The notes beneath the pieces are model-generated. The model was not told the origin of the DNA. It worked only from the letters and a program-made list of their open reading frames with translations, and did no database searches. Positions 1 to 7,693 of a DNA stretch of 12,552 nt are shown piece after piece. The position numbers were made by a program, and so were the translations under genes. The stretch is taken from contig CAZYMF010000146.1 of the NCBI GenBank assembly GCA_964648215.1, forward strand, positions 1-12,552. Reading direction: 5' to 3'. Positions within the stretch are counted from its first letter, which is position 1. Each line of letters begins with the position of its first letter. Source of the DNA: CAZYMF01 sp964648215 (GTDB lineage Bacteria; Desulfobacterota; Binatia; HRBIN30; JACQVA1).

Positions 1-962
1 TGTTCCTCGGCTCGGGAAGCGTGATCCACGCCATGGGCGGCGAGCAGGACATGCGCAGGATGGGCGGTCTGAAGGAGCACATGCCGACCACCCACTGGAC
101 GTTTCTGATCGCGACGCTGGCGATCGCCGGCATCTTCCCCCTGTCGGGCTTCGTCTCCAAGGACGAGATCCTGTGGGAATCGATGACCGGACGGCACGGG
201 CATCCCGGCCTGTGGTTGATCGGCTTCATCGTCGCCGGCCTGACCGCGTTTTACATGTTCCGCCAGGTTTACATGGTCTTCTATGGTGAGAACCGCTCCG
301 ATCACCATACGCGCGAGCACCTGCACGAATCCCCGCCGGTGATGACCTACCCGTTGGTCGTGCTGGCGCTGCTGGCCCTGGTAGCGGGGGCGTTGAACTG
401 GCCGCACATCCTCGGGGGCGGCGCGTGGTTCGAGCGGTTCTTGAGCCCCGTCTTCGAGGCCCACGGGGAGCTGGCGGTGCACGCTGCCGCGGAGCCGTCG
501 GAGGCCTTCGAGATGGCGCTGATGGTGCTGTCGCTCGCCATGGCCGGCGTCGGCATTGCGGTCGCCTACGCGATGTATCACCGGCGGTCGCTGTCGCCGG
601 AGCGGTTCACGAATCTCGCCCGCGGCGCGATCTACCGTGTGCTGTACAACAAGTACTATGTCGACGAGATTTACGAGGCCGTCTTCGTGCGCGGCACGTT
701 GTCGCTGTCCCGTCTGGGTGCGGCCTTCGACCACTACGTGATCGACGCCATCGTCGACGGCGCGGCCACGCTGACGCGCGGGATTTCCTGGCTGAACGGA
801 TTGTTCGACAACTACGTCGTCGATGGCGCGGTCAACGGCGTGGCGCGCGTGACCGTCGGGGTCGGCTCGCGCTTCCGGCGGCTGCAGACCGGCAACCTCA
901 ACGGATACCTCTACGTCATCGCCGTGGCGACGCTGATCATCCTGCTGGCGCGCGTGATGTGA
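1..962 (+). CDS. nuoL: NADH-quinone oxidoreductase subunit L, C-terminal part (5' end outside window)
   Basis: This is the largest antiporter-like membrane subunit of respiratory complex I, which couples NADH oxidation and quinone reduction to proton pumping across the inner membrane. The frame is open from base 3, so the gene is cut by the window edge; the GTG at 21 is internal. The visible protein begins within the conserved G-S-V-I-H-A-M-x-G-E-Q-D stretch. It then has the FPLSGFVSKDEIL loop, whose Lys is a conserved proton-path residue in the NuoL family. Several membrane helices follow, then the typical NuoL tail with Y-N-K-Y-Y-V-D-E-I-Y and an R-R-L-Q-T-G motif before a last hydrophobic helix. 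The tail holds two similar 19-residue units (726-782 and 804-860). nuoM follows after 101 bp and nuoN after that, the standard nuo operon order. The identification is firm. Confidence 0.96.
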   Translation, partial: FLGSGSVIHAMGGEQDMRRMGGLKEHMPTTHWTFLIATLAIAGIFPLSGFVSKDEILWESMTGRHGHPGLWLIGFIVAGLTAFYMFRQVYMVFYGENRSDHHTREHLHESPPVMTYPLVVLALLALVAGALNWPHILGGGAWFERFLSPVFEAHGELAVHAAAEPSEAFEMALMVLSLAMAGVGIAVAYAMYHRRSLSPERFTNLARGAIYRVLYNKYYVDEIYEAVFVRGTLSLSRLGAAFDHYVIDAIVDGAATLTRGISWLNGLFDNYVVDGAVNGVARVTVGVGSRFRRLQTGNLNGYLYVIAVATLIILLARVM

Positions 963-1063
963 CGGGGGTGTCCGGAATGGTCGGTGATGAAGAAATATAG
1001 GAGACGCGAGGTCGGCCGGCCCATGCCGCACGTCACGCGTCCGTCTCGAGTTGGAGCCCAGGC

Positions 1064-2545
1064 ATGAGCCACGTACTGACCTACATGACCTTCATTCCGC
1101 TGGCCGGCATGGTGGCGATCCTCTGCCTGCCGCGGGAGCGCCACGACCTGATCAAGTGGACGGCGGTGGCGGCGACGACGCCGCCGTTGCTGCTGGCGAT
1201 CTGGTTGTTCGCCCATTTCGACCGCACCCAGGCGGGATTCCAGCTGATGGAGCGGCACACCTGGATCGCGTTCGGATCGTTCAAGGCGGAGTATCTGGTC
1301 GGGGTCGACGGCATCAGCGTCACCATGGTGCTGCTCACGGCGCTGCTGTGCTTCATCTGCATCTTCGCTTCGTGGGGCATCAACAAGGCGGTGAAGGGTT
1401 ACTTCGCGCTCTTCCTCCTGCTCGACGCCGGCATGATGGGCGTGTTCGTCGCGCTCGATTTCCTGCTCTTCTTCGTCTTTTGGGAGGTGATGCTGCTGCC
1501 GATGTACTTCCTCATCGGCATCTGGGGCGGACCGCGGCGCGAGTACGCGGCGATCAAGTTCTTCCTCTACACGCTGGTCGGCAGCGCGCTGATGCTGCTG
1601 GCGATCCTGGCGCTGTACTTCTACAACGACCCGCACACGCTCGACATGACGCAGCTGATCGCGAACAGCAGCCACTACAGCCGCCAATTCCAGCTCGTGG
1701 TGTGGATCGCGCTCTTCGTCGGCTTTGCGATCAAGATCCCCGCCTTCCCGTTCCACACCTGGTTGCCGGACGCGCACGTCGAGGCGCCCACGGCGATCTC
1801 GGTCATCCTGGCCGGGGTGCTGCTCAAGATGGGCACGTACGGGTTGCTGCGGGTGAACTACGCCGTCCTCCCGCAGGCGACGGCGGAGCTGGCTTACTAC
1901 TTCCTCGGTGCTCTCGGCACCTTCAACATCGTCTACGGCGCGCTCTGCGCCATGGCGCAGAAGGACCTCAAGAAGCTGGTGGCGTACTCGAGTATCAGCC
2001 ACATGGGATACGTGATGCTGGGCATGGCGTCGTTCACCATCCAGGGAATCAACGGCGCCGTGCTGCAGATGTTCAACCATGGGACGGTCACCGCCATGCT
2101 CTTCCTCCTGGTGGGGGTCATCTACGACCGGGCCCATCACCGCGACATCGAGGGCTTCGGCGGCTTGGCCACCACCATGCCGGTGTACACCGGCGTGACC
2201 GCGCTCGCGTTCTTCGCGGCGATGGGGCTGCCGGGACTGTCGGCGTTCATCTCCGAGGTGCTGGTGCTGCTCGGCGCGTGGCAGACGGCGCCGGGGTTGA
2301 CGGTGATCGCCGCCACGGCCGTCGTGCTGACGGCGGGCTACCTTCTGTGGACGATGCAGCGGATGTACTTCGGCCAGGTGAACGAGAAATACGTCGGCCT
2401 GCCCGAGATCAACGGGCGCGAGCTGTTCACGTTGATGCCCCTGGGCGCCATCGTCGTCGTGCTCGGCGTCTACCCGGCGCCGATCCTCGACCTGATCACG
2501 CATTCGCTGCAGAACCTGAACCACATGGTCCTGCCCTACCTGTAG
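1064..2545 (+). CDS. nuoM: NADH-quinone oxidoreductase subunit M
   Basis: Antiporter-like proton-pumping subunit of complex I in the inner membrane. The 493-residue product has the usual NuoM length and about 14 hydrophobic segments. The charged residues of the NuoM half-channels are all present: Glu141 in FFVFWEVMLLPMYF, Lys224 in FAIKIPAFPFHTWLPDAHVEAP, Lys255 in LLKMGTYGLLR and Glu398 in the SAFISEVLVLLG segment. The conserved LKKLVAYSSISHMGYV helix lies near residues 302-317. The ATG at 1064 is preceded by GGAG at 1053-1056 with a 7-base gap, which supports this start. It lies between nuoL and nuoN and is very probably co-transcribed with them. I see no defect. Confidence 0.98.
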   Translation: MSHVLTYMTFIPLAGMVAILCLPRERHDLIKWTAVAATTPPLLLAIWLFAHFDRTQAGFQLMERHTWIAFGSFKAEYLVGVDGISVTMVLLTALLCFICIFASWGINKAVKGYFALFLLLDAGMMGVFVALDFLLFFVFWEVMLLPMYFLIGIWGGPRREYAAIKFFLYTLVGSALMLLAILALYFYNDPHTLDMTQLIANSSHYSRQFQLVVWIALFVGFAIKIPAFPFHTWLPDAHVEAPTAISVILAGVLLKMGTYGLLRVNYAVLPQATAELAYYFLGALGTFNIVYGALCAMAQKDLKKLVAYSSISHMGYVMLGMASFTIQGINGAVLQMFNHGTVTAMLFLLVGVIYDRAHHRDIEGFGGLATTMPVYTGVTALAFFAAMGLPGLSAFISEVLVLLGAWQTAPGLTVIAATAVVLTAGYLLWTMQRMYFGQVNEKYVGLPEINGRELFTLMPLGAIVVVLGVYPAPILDLITHSLQNLNHMVLPYL

Positions 2546-2590
2546 CGGGGTCGGAAAGGGCGCGGCGGACCGGAGCGGCGAAATCTCCCC

Positions 2591-4069
2591 ATGAATCTCG
2601 ATACGACCCAGAGTCTCCCCTATCTGCTGCCCGAGCTGATCCTGGTGGCGACGTTGCTGACGGTCTTCGTCGGCGACCTGTTTGTCCGCACCAAGGATAG
2701 GCTCGGCGAGATTGCGCTGCTGGGAACGGCGCTCGCCCTGGTGGCGGTTTCGCGCGTGGCGGCGTGGCCGGAGGCCTCGTTGTTCTACCGCATGGTGACT
2801 CACGATCAGTTCGCGGTCTTCTTCAAGGTGATCTTCTCGCTGGCGACGATCGCGGTGGTGCTGATGTCGCTCACCTCGCGGGAGGTGCGGCGCTCGAGCC
2901 AGGGCGAGTACTACGGCATGTTGGTCGCCGGCACGCTCGGCATGTTCCTCATGGCCTCGGCCTCGAACCTGCTGATGGCCTACCTGTCGCTCGAGTTCGT
3001 CAGCCTGACGTCCTACGTGCTCACGGGCGTTCTCCGTCACAGCCGTCGCTCGGGCGAGGCGGCGCTGAAGTATCTCCTCTACGGCGGCGTGGCGTCGGCG
3101 ACGATGATCTACGGGATGAGCTGGATCTTCGGTCTGACGGGAAGTCTGGATTACGGGGCGATCAGCGCCGTGCTCGGCCAGGGCCACGTCAACCCGCTGG
3201 CGTTGTTCATCGCCCTGGTGCTGACGCTGGCCGGCTTCGGCTACAAGATCGCGGCCGTGCCGTTTCACATGTGGGCTCCCGACGTCTACCAGGGAGCGCC
3301 CATTCCGGTCGCGGCGTTTCTGTCCGTGGGCTCGAAGGCGGCCGGCTTCGCTCTCCTGATCCGTTTCTTCTACCCCGCCATCTCCCACCTGGCGGCGAAC
3401 GGAGTGTGGACGGTGCTGCCGGGGACGCAGTGGCCGCAGCTGGTGTTGGTCTTGTCGATGATCACCATGACCCTCGGCAATCTGGCGGCGCTCTCGCAGC
3501 AGAACCTGAAGCGCCTGCTCGCGTACTCGAGCATCGCCCACGCCGGGTACATCCTGATGGGCTTCGTGGTCCTCACCAACGACGGCTTGCGGGCCATGAT
3601 GTTCTACCTCGTCACCTACTATCTGATGAACATCGGCGCCTTCCTGGTGGTGATGATCGTGGCCAACAGCACCGAGCGCGAGGACATCGATGCCTATCGC
3701 GGGTTGGCTTGGCGCGGCGGCGCGGCACCCGCCGTGGCGATGGCGATCTTCCTGTTCTCGCTGGCGGGCCTGCCCCCTCTGGCTGGATTCGTCGGTAAGT
3801 TCTACCTGTTCGCCGCAGTCATCGAACGACACTTCTATCTGCTGGCGCTGGTCGGTGTGCTCAACAGCGTGATCTCTCTCTACTACTACGCGCGCATCGT
3901 CAAGGCGATGTTTCTCGAGCAACCGCAAGGCGGCGAGGGCCGGGTCGCCGTCGGCCTGCAGGACGGATTTCTGATGGGCAGCCTGGCGGGCGCCACCTTG
4001 CTTCTCGGAGTGTACTGGAGCCCCGTGATGGCGATGGTCGATCGCTCCCTGAGGTTCTTTCTCGGTTGA
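2591..4069 (+). CDS. nuoN: NADH-quinone oxidoreductase subunit N
   Basis: Third antiporter-like membrane subunit of complex I, and the last nuo gene of this cluster. The 492-residue product shows the NuoN hallmarks: Glu135 in LMAYLSLEFVSLTSYVL, Lys219 in GFGYKIAAVPFHMWAPDVYQ, Lys249 in VGSKAAGFALL, Lys403 in PLAGFVGKFYLF, and the helix NLKRLLAYSSIAHAGYILMG. All are residues implicated in proton transfer in the family. The start is 45 bp after nuoM. The nearest purine-rich site, GGAG at 2572-2575, is rather far from the ATG, so translation may be coupled to nuoM or use a weak site. No other complex I gene follows, so the operon probably ends here. Confidence 0.98.
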   Translation: MNLDTTQSLPYLLPELILVATLLTVFVGDLFVRTKDRLGEIALLGTALALVAVSRVAAWPEASLFYRMVTHDQFAVFFKVIFSLATIAVVLMSLTSREVRRSSQGEYYGMLVAGTLGMFLMASASNLLMAYLSLEFVSLTSYVLTGVLRHSRRSGEAALKYLLYGGVASATMIYGMSWIFGLTGSLDYGAISAVLGQGHVNPLALFIALVLTLAGFGYKIAAVPFHMWAPDVYQGAPIPVAAFLSVGSKAAGFALLIRFFYPAISHLAANGVWTVLPGTQWPQLVLVLSMITMTLGNLAALSQQNLKRLLAYSSIAHAGYILMGFVVLTNDGLRAMMFYLVTYYLMNIGAFLVVMIVANSTEREDIDAYRGLAWRGGAAPAVAMAIFLFSLAGLPPLAGFVGKFYLFAAVIERHFYLLALVGVLNSVISLYYYARIVKAMFLEQPQGGEGRVAVGLQDGFLMGSLAGATLLLGVYWSPVMAMVDRSLRFFLG

Positions 4070-4089
4070 GGTCGAGTCGAGACTCGGGC
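4070..4089 (+). terminator. Weak candidate hairpin after nuoN
   Basis: Just after the nuoN stop, GGTCGAG and CTCGGGCC can form a short imperfect stem around TCGAGA. A T-run (TTTT at 4100-4103) follows only after about ten GC-rich bases. It could help end nuo transcription, but the spacing to the T-run is poor for a classical intrinsic terminator. Confidence 0.2.
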
Positions 4090-4107
4090 CGCGCCGAAAT
4101 TTTGCCC

Positions 4108-4136
4108 TTGCAAAGTGCCCTATCTCCGCCTACTCT
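4108..4136 (+). promoter_or_regulatory. Possible sigma70-type promoter for the exported-protein pair
   Basis: TTGCAA at 4108-4113 and TACTCT at 4131-4136 are separated by 17 bases. The match to TTGACA/TATAAT is only partial (4 of 6 and 3 of 6). The position is sensible: downstream of the nuoN stop and 39 bases before the ATG at 4176. The alternative is read-through from the nuo operon. Confidence 0.3.
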
Positions 4137-4175
4137 ACTAGCCGAACCCGACCGCTGGCAGGGAAGCAGGGGCCT

Positions 4176-4832
4176 ATGATGAATCTCCTTTTGTTGTCCC
4201 GCGCTTTCGCGAGATTGTCGCAAGCCGCCGCCGCCGGCTTGGTCTTGGCTGGCATTGTCTTGCTCGTCCCGCGTGGTGCCCAGGGGCAGAGCACCTGCAA
4301 CGGCAGAATCGAGATCTCCTACGCCAGCGTGCCTTCGCCGAATACGGTAGGATCGGTCGATCGGGTTCGCCTGCAGTTTGGCGCCTCCGGTATCTCCGGC
4401 GGTACGATGCTGACTATGACCGACCTTTTCTTCGACCTCGATTGCAAGGCTTCCATGGTGGGGTGCGTCGATGACGGCATGGTGGTGAGCTACCAGGGCG
4501 ACAGCACCATCTCGACCACCTGCACCGGGATATCCTTCTCCTCCACTAAACCGAGCGGGGGGGCGGACACCAACGATATCGTGTTCACGGCCAGCCCGAC
4601 GCTCGATCTGCCCGCGAACACCTTCCCCGTCTGCGAGCTGCAGTTCGATGTGAAGGTTCTGTCGCTCAGCAACGACAGCACGCCGACCGTGATCGAGCAG
4701 CGTGCCGGCTTTGCTACGGCGGAGTGCGACAACACGGGAACGGCCTCGCAGATCGGGACTGGGTCGGTGCCCGCGGCGGAGCGGACGTGCGTCGGGGTCA
4801 CCGGCGTTCTGCGCAGCTTGCCGAGGCGATGA
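4176..4832 (+). CDS. Exported protein of unknown function, beta-rich, seven cysteines in the mature part
   Basis: I do not recognise a family. The 218-residue product starts with a classical Sec signal peptide: a short N-region with Arg9 and Arg13, a hydrophobic core around residues 17-31, and an A-Q-G cleavage site at 35-37. Mature residues 38-218 are rich in Ser, Thr, Gly and Asp, with alternating hydrophobic strands and seven cysteines (the first at residue 41). This suggests a disulphide-stabilised beta-sandwich in the periplasm, cell surface or medium. There is no lipobox, transmembrane anchor or obvious catalytic motif. The pattern of strands loosely recalls cohesin-like or other immunoglobulin-like folds, which is a guess. 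The ATG at 4176 follows a purine-rich AGCAGGGG stretch; a second ATG at 4179 is equally possible. The stop overlaps the start of the next gene, so the two are probably made together. A run of seven G (4557-4563) lies in the frame. Confidence 0.8.
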   Translation: MMNLLLLSRAFARLSQAAAAGLVLAGIVLLVPRGAQGQSTCNGRIEISYASVPSPNTVGSVDRVRLQFGASGISGGTMLTMTDLFFDLDCKASMVGCVDDGMVVSYQGDSTISTTCTGISFSSTKPSGGADTNDIVFTASPTLDLPANTFPVCELQFDVKVLSLSNDSTPTVIEQRAGFATAECDNTGTASQIGTGSVPAAERTCVGVTGVLRSLPRR

Positions 4833-5959
4833 TGGAAATGCGACGCGGCGACAACGGGACGAAACGCTGGCAACTGGTTTTGGCGGTGGCTGTGCTCCTG
4901 TGCGCTCGCCTGGCCGACGCCGACCTGGCATCGGACAAGGCGGCGGCAATCCTGGTTTACCCGGTGATTCTCGTGTCGGACAAGGACTGCGTCGACACGA
5001 CGGTGCAGATCAGCAACACGTCGAACGACCCCGTCGACGCGCGGTGCTTCTACGTCAATGCGACCGGCCGTTGTAGCAACAACGGCTTGCAGTGTTTTAC
5101 CGGTGCGGACTGTGGTGGCGGCATTTGCGTTCCGACGTGGCGAGAGACCGACTTCCGCATCCGGTTGACGGCTCGGCAGCCGGTGATCTGGTTGGCGAGC
5201 GAAGGCCTGTCGACACGGCAAGCGGGGCCCAGTGGGCTCACGTTTCCGCTCGACGGCATCTACCGCAAAGGCCCGTCGGGGCAGAGCAATGCGGGTAGCC
5301 TGGTCCCCCCGGTGAGCGACAACCCCTTCTTGGGCGAGCTGAAGTGCATCGCGGTGGACGATACGGATCACCCCACCGATCGCAACGTGCTGGTGGGTTC
5401 GGCGATCACGGAAGAAGGTTGCGAGTGTCTCGACGTGACGCGCTACAACGCCATCGGTATCCAAGCGATCCAGGGCGCCAACAACGGCGACAACACGCTG
5501 GTGTTGGGGGACGAATACGAAGCCTGTCCGAACACGCTGATCCTGAACCACTTCTTCGACGGGGCCGCCGACCCGACGACGGGCGAGACGGTCGTGGGTA
5601 ACCTGACGCTGGTGCCCTGCAGCGAGAACTTCGTTCGGCAAGACAACGACCTGACCCTGATCGTGGCTCAGTTCCTGGTTTTCAACGAGTTCGAGCAGCG
5701 CTTTTCCACCAGCACTCGCGTCCAGTGCTACGCCTCGATGCCGCTGTCGAACATCGACACCACGCAGGCGGAGCGTTCGATCTTCAGCGTCGGCGTCGCG
5801 GGCACCCTGACCGGGCAGACGCGGATCCAAGGTGTCAGCACTGGAGGAGGGCACGGGCTGCTGGGGGTCTACTTCGACCTGCACGGCGTGCAGAGCACGG
5901 CGGCCAACCTGCACTTCCAGGGCATCACCGACCAGCCGGACTTCATCTACCTCCCCTAG
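4829..5959 (+). CDS. Exported protein of unknown function with a compact cysteine cluster
   Basis: No function can be assigned. The open frame extends upstream into the previous gene, but the start was set at 4829 for three reasons. ATG overlaps the previous stop as ATGA, GAGG lies at 4823-4826, and this start places a signal peptide at the N-terminus. In-frame ATGs at 4832 and 4838 fit the GAGG spacing better and are close alternatives. The 376-residue product has a signal peptide (core at residues 16-26, cleavage after A-D-A at 29-31). A beta-rich domain follows with V-Q-I-S-N-T-S and A-R-C-F-Y-V-N-A strands. A cysteine cluster then has spacing C-x6-C-x5-C-x4-C (Cys82, 89, 95, 100), leading into W-R-E-T-D-F-R-I. 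The rest, to residue 376, is Ser/Thr/Asn/Gly-rich with more scattered cysteines. It is probably a secreted or surface protein, translationally coupled to the gene before it. Confidence 0.8.
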   Translation: MMEMRRGDNGTKRWQLVLAVAVLLCARLADADLASDKAAAILVYPVILVSDKDCVDTTVQISNTSNDPVDARCFYVNATGRCSNNGLQCFTGADCGGGICVPTWRETDFRIRLTARQPVIWLASEGLSTRQAGPSGLTFPLDGIYRKGPSGQSNAGSLVPPVSDNPFLGELKCIAVDDTDHPTDRNVLVGSAITEEGCECLDVTRYNAIGIQAIQGANNGDNTLVLGDEYEACPNTLILNHFFDGAADPTTGETVVGNLTLVPCSENFVRQDNDLTLIVAQFLVFNEFEQRFSTSTRVQCYASMPLSNIDTTQAERSIFSVGVAGTLTGQTRIQGVSTGGGHGLLGVYFDLHGVQSTAANLHFQGITDQPDFIYLP

Positions 5960-6059
5960 GATCCGTCGGGCCTGGCGTGCGGCGCGGTGCCGGTTCTGGC
6001 CCCTCTTGACCTGAGCACCCCGCACTGAGCACAATCCGCCCCCGACGGTCGGATCCGTC
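5959..6059 (+). promoter_or_regulatory. Repeat-flanked regulatory region upstream of the channel gene
   Basis: The 150-bp gap before the channel gene holds a 9-base direct repeat GGATCCGTC (5959-5967 and 6051-6059). It also holds an 8-base inverted repeat, CCGTCGGG at 5963-5970 and CCCGACGG at 6041-6048. The promoter candidate lies between the arms. GACGG and CCGTC (6044-6048 and 6055-6059) can also form a hairpin with a 6-base loop in the presumed 5' leader. This arrangement could be an operator pair or a leader structure; no known binding site was recognised. Confidence 0.4.
6006..6035 (+). promoter_or_regulatory. Sigma70-type promoter candidate for the channel gene
   Basis: TTGACC at 6006-6011 (5 of 6 to the -35 consensus) and CACAAT at 6030-6035 (4 of 6 to the -10 consensus) are separated by 18 bases. 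Transcription would start near 6042, leaving a leader of about 68 bases before the ATG at 6110. This suggests the channel gene is transcribed independently of the exported-protein pair. Confidence 0.45.
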
Positions 6060-6109
6060 CAGCGCTCCCGTTTGCGGGTCGACGTAGCCCGTGGCAGGGA
6101 TCCGGTGAG

Positions 6110-7630
6110 ATGAAATTTCTCGAGAAGTTGCCGTTGCTGACGACCCACCCGGAGCTGCTTGCCCTGCTTTTCGCGGCCGGCTTCGTCCTCATCGCCGGAT
6201 TGCGCGTGTTGTTGCACCGCACGCGCATCCGGACCCGGTTGGACTCCGGTTTGACGCTTCTCATGATTGCGCTGGTCGCCGGGGCCATCGCGATGCTGGG
6301 CGGGGGAACCGGTGGCGGCATTCTCTTCCTCGATGCGTATGCCGTCTTCATCGCCGCGACCGCCATCGGACTGGTGCGCATCGGCCTGGTGCTCTTCGTC
6401 GATTTCTACCTGCGCGAGCGCAAGGGCGCCGCGGTATCCACCATTTTCCGGGACGTCGCCACCCTCGTCACCTACTTCCTGATCATTCTCTCCGTCCTCC
6501 GCTATACGCTCGACATCAACGTGACGTCGCTCGTTGCGACGTCGGCGGTGTTGACGGCCATCATCGGTCTGGCGTTACAGGATCTGCTCGGTAGCGTGAT
6601 CAGCGGGCTGGTGCTCGAGCTGGAGGCCCCTTTCAGCCGGGACGATTGGATTCATGTCGGTACGTTCGAAGGGCAGGTGCTGGAGGTCGGCTGGCGCACC
6701 ACGAAGATTCGCACGCGCGTCAACGAGGTGGTCACGCTGCCGAATACCTACCTGGCGCGCGAGCCGGTGGTGAACTACTCCCGGCCCGACCCGTATCACG
6801 GAGACACCCTGCGCTTCGAAGCGGCCTATGAGGCCTCGCCGCACTCGGTCAAGCAGGCCGTGCTGGGCGTGCTGCTCGCCGAGGCGTCGGTGCAGCGACA
6901 TCCGGCGCCCGAGGTGCGCACGACGCAGTACGACGACAGCGGCATTCAATACGAGGTGCGCTACTGGCTCACGGAGTTCGGTGAGCTCGAGCGCATCCGC
7001 GATCGCATCATGACCAACCTCTGGTATGCGCTGCGCCGCGCGAATGTCCGCATTCCGTTTCCCGCCCGCGACCTCTTCGTCTACTCGCAGGCGCCGGCGT
7101 CGGTGCTTGATGGCGGCGATGTCGCGGCGACCCTGCGGCGCGTGCCGCTCTTCGGTCCGCTGGCGGACCACAGCCTCGACCAATTGGCGACGCAGGTACA
7201 CCGGCTTGCCTTCGGGGCGGGCGAGGTGGTCGTACGCGAAGGAGATCCGGGCGATTCGTTCTATGTGATCGAACGCGGCGCGGTCGCGGTGGTCATCGGC
7301 CGCCAGAACGGCTCCGCGGGGCGGACCATCGCCAAGCTCGGCGCGGACGACTTCTTTGGCGAGATGTCGTTGCTCGCCGGCGAGCCCCGCTCGGCCACCG
7401 TGGTGGCGCAAAGCGACGTCACGGTGCTGGAAGTCTCTCGCGCGGCGTTTCAGCAGATCGTGCTCGGTGATCCGGAAATTCTCGAGCCGATCAGCCAGAT
7501 CGCGAGCCATCGCCTCGAGGTGCAGCGAGAGCAGCGCCGCTTCGAGGAGGCCATTCCGCCGTTCGGCAGCGACCCGGCGGCGCAGCGCCTGTTGCGTCGT
7601 ATTCGGGCGTTCTTTCGCATCGGTGAATGA
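6110..7630 (+). CDS. MscS-superfamily ion channel with C-terminal cyclic-nucleotide-binding domain
   Basis: The 506-residue product combines an MscS-type channel with a CRP-like sensor, the architecture known as bacterial cyclic-nucleotide-gated (bCNG) channels. Hydrophobic helices lie at about residues 16-35, 46-65, 72-98 and 117-132. A pore-lining segment at about 137-170 contains TSAVLTAIIGLALQDLLGSVISG. The MscS beta domain follows (residues 174-225, with DDWIHVG, GWRTTKIRT and V-V-T-L-P-N-T), then the mixed C-terminal vestibule to about 325. Residues 345-455 form the cyclic-nucleotide-binding domain. It has V-x-R-E-G-D-P-G-D-S-F-Y-V-I at 375-387 and a phosphate-binding cassette FFGEMSLL...PRSATV at 415-431, with Glu418 and Arg427 intact, so ligand binding is plausible. 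The ATG at 6110 has AGGGA at 6096-6100 with a 9-base gap. Known relatives respond to cAMP or cGMP and often have weak or no response to membrane tension; which ligand applies here is not visible. Confidence 0.93.
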   Translation: MKFLEKLPLLTTHPELLALLFAAGFVLIAGLRVLLHRTRIRTRLDSGLTLLMIALVAGAIAMLGGGTGGGILFLDAYAVFIAATAIGLVRIGLVLFVDFYLRERKGAAVSTIFRDVATLVTYFLIILSVLRYTLDINVTSLVATSAVLTAIIGLALQDLLGSVISGLVLELEAPFSRDDWIHVGTFEGQVLEVGWRTTKIRTRVNEVVTLPNTYLAREPVVNYSRPDPYHGDTLRFEAAYEASPHSVKQAVLGVLLAEASVQRHPAPEVRTTQYDDSGIQYEVRYWLTEFGELERIRDRIMTNLWYALRRANVRIPFPARDLFVYSQAPASVLDGGDVAATLRRVPLFGPLADHSLDQLATQVHRLAFGAGEVVVREGDPGDSFYVIERGAVAVVIGRQNGSAGRTIAKLGADDFFGEMSLLAGEPRSATVVAQSDVTVLEVSRAAFQQIVLGDPEILEPISQIASHRLEVQREQRRFEEAIPPFGSDPAAQRLLRRIRAFFRIGE

Positions 7631-7693
7631 GGAGGTCGTGGTGAGGGGAGGATCCACCCCGGCCCTCGCGATGCGGGTCCAGGTTCCGTCTCG

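Noticed and set aside
963..1063. Possible small gene or hairpin between nuoL and nuoM, with GAGACG and CGTCTC arms
   Set aside because: The only short frame (ATG at 977) encodes seven residues, and the arms are short and widely spaced. An operon-internal spacer is the simplest reading.
911..3928. A minus-strand open frame of about 1,005 codons opposite nuoM and nuoN
   Set aside because: It lies entirely antisense to two clear complex I genes. Its composition (Arg, His, Gln, Asp rich, no domain) is what reverse reading of GC-rich third positions yields. No ribosome binding site or family match supports it.
4490..6217. A minus-strand open frame of about 575 codons opposite the exported-protein genes
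   Set aside because: It is low-complexity, Arg/Gln/His rich and spans the gap and start of the channel gene. The plus-strand frames have signal peptides and overlapping start-stop geometry, which the antisense frame lacks.
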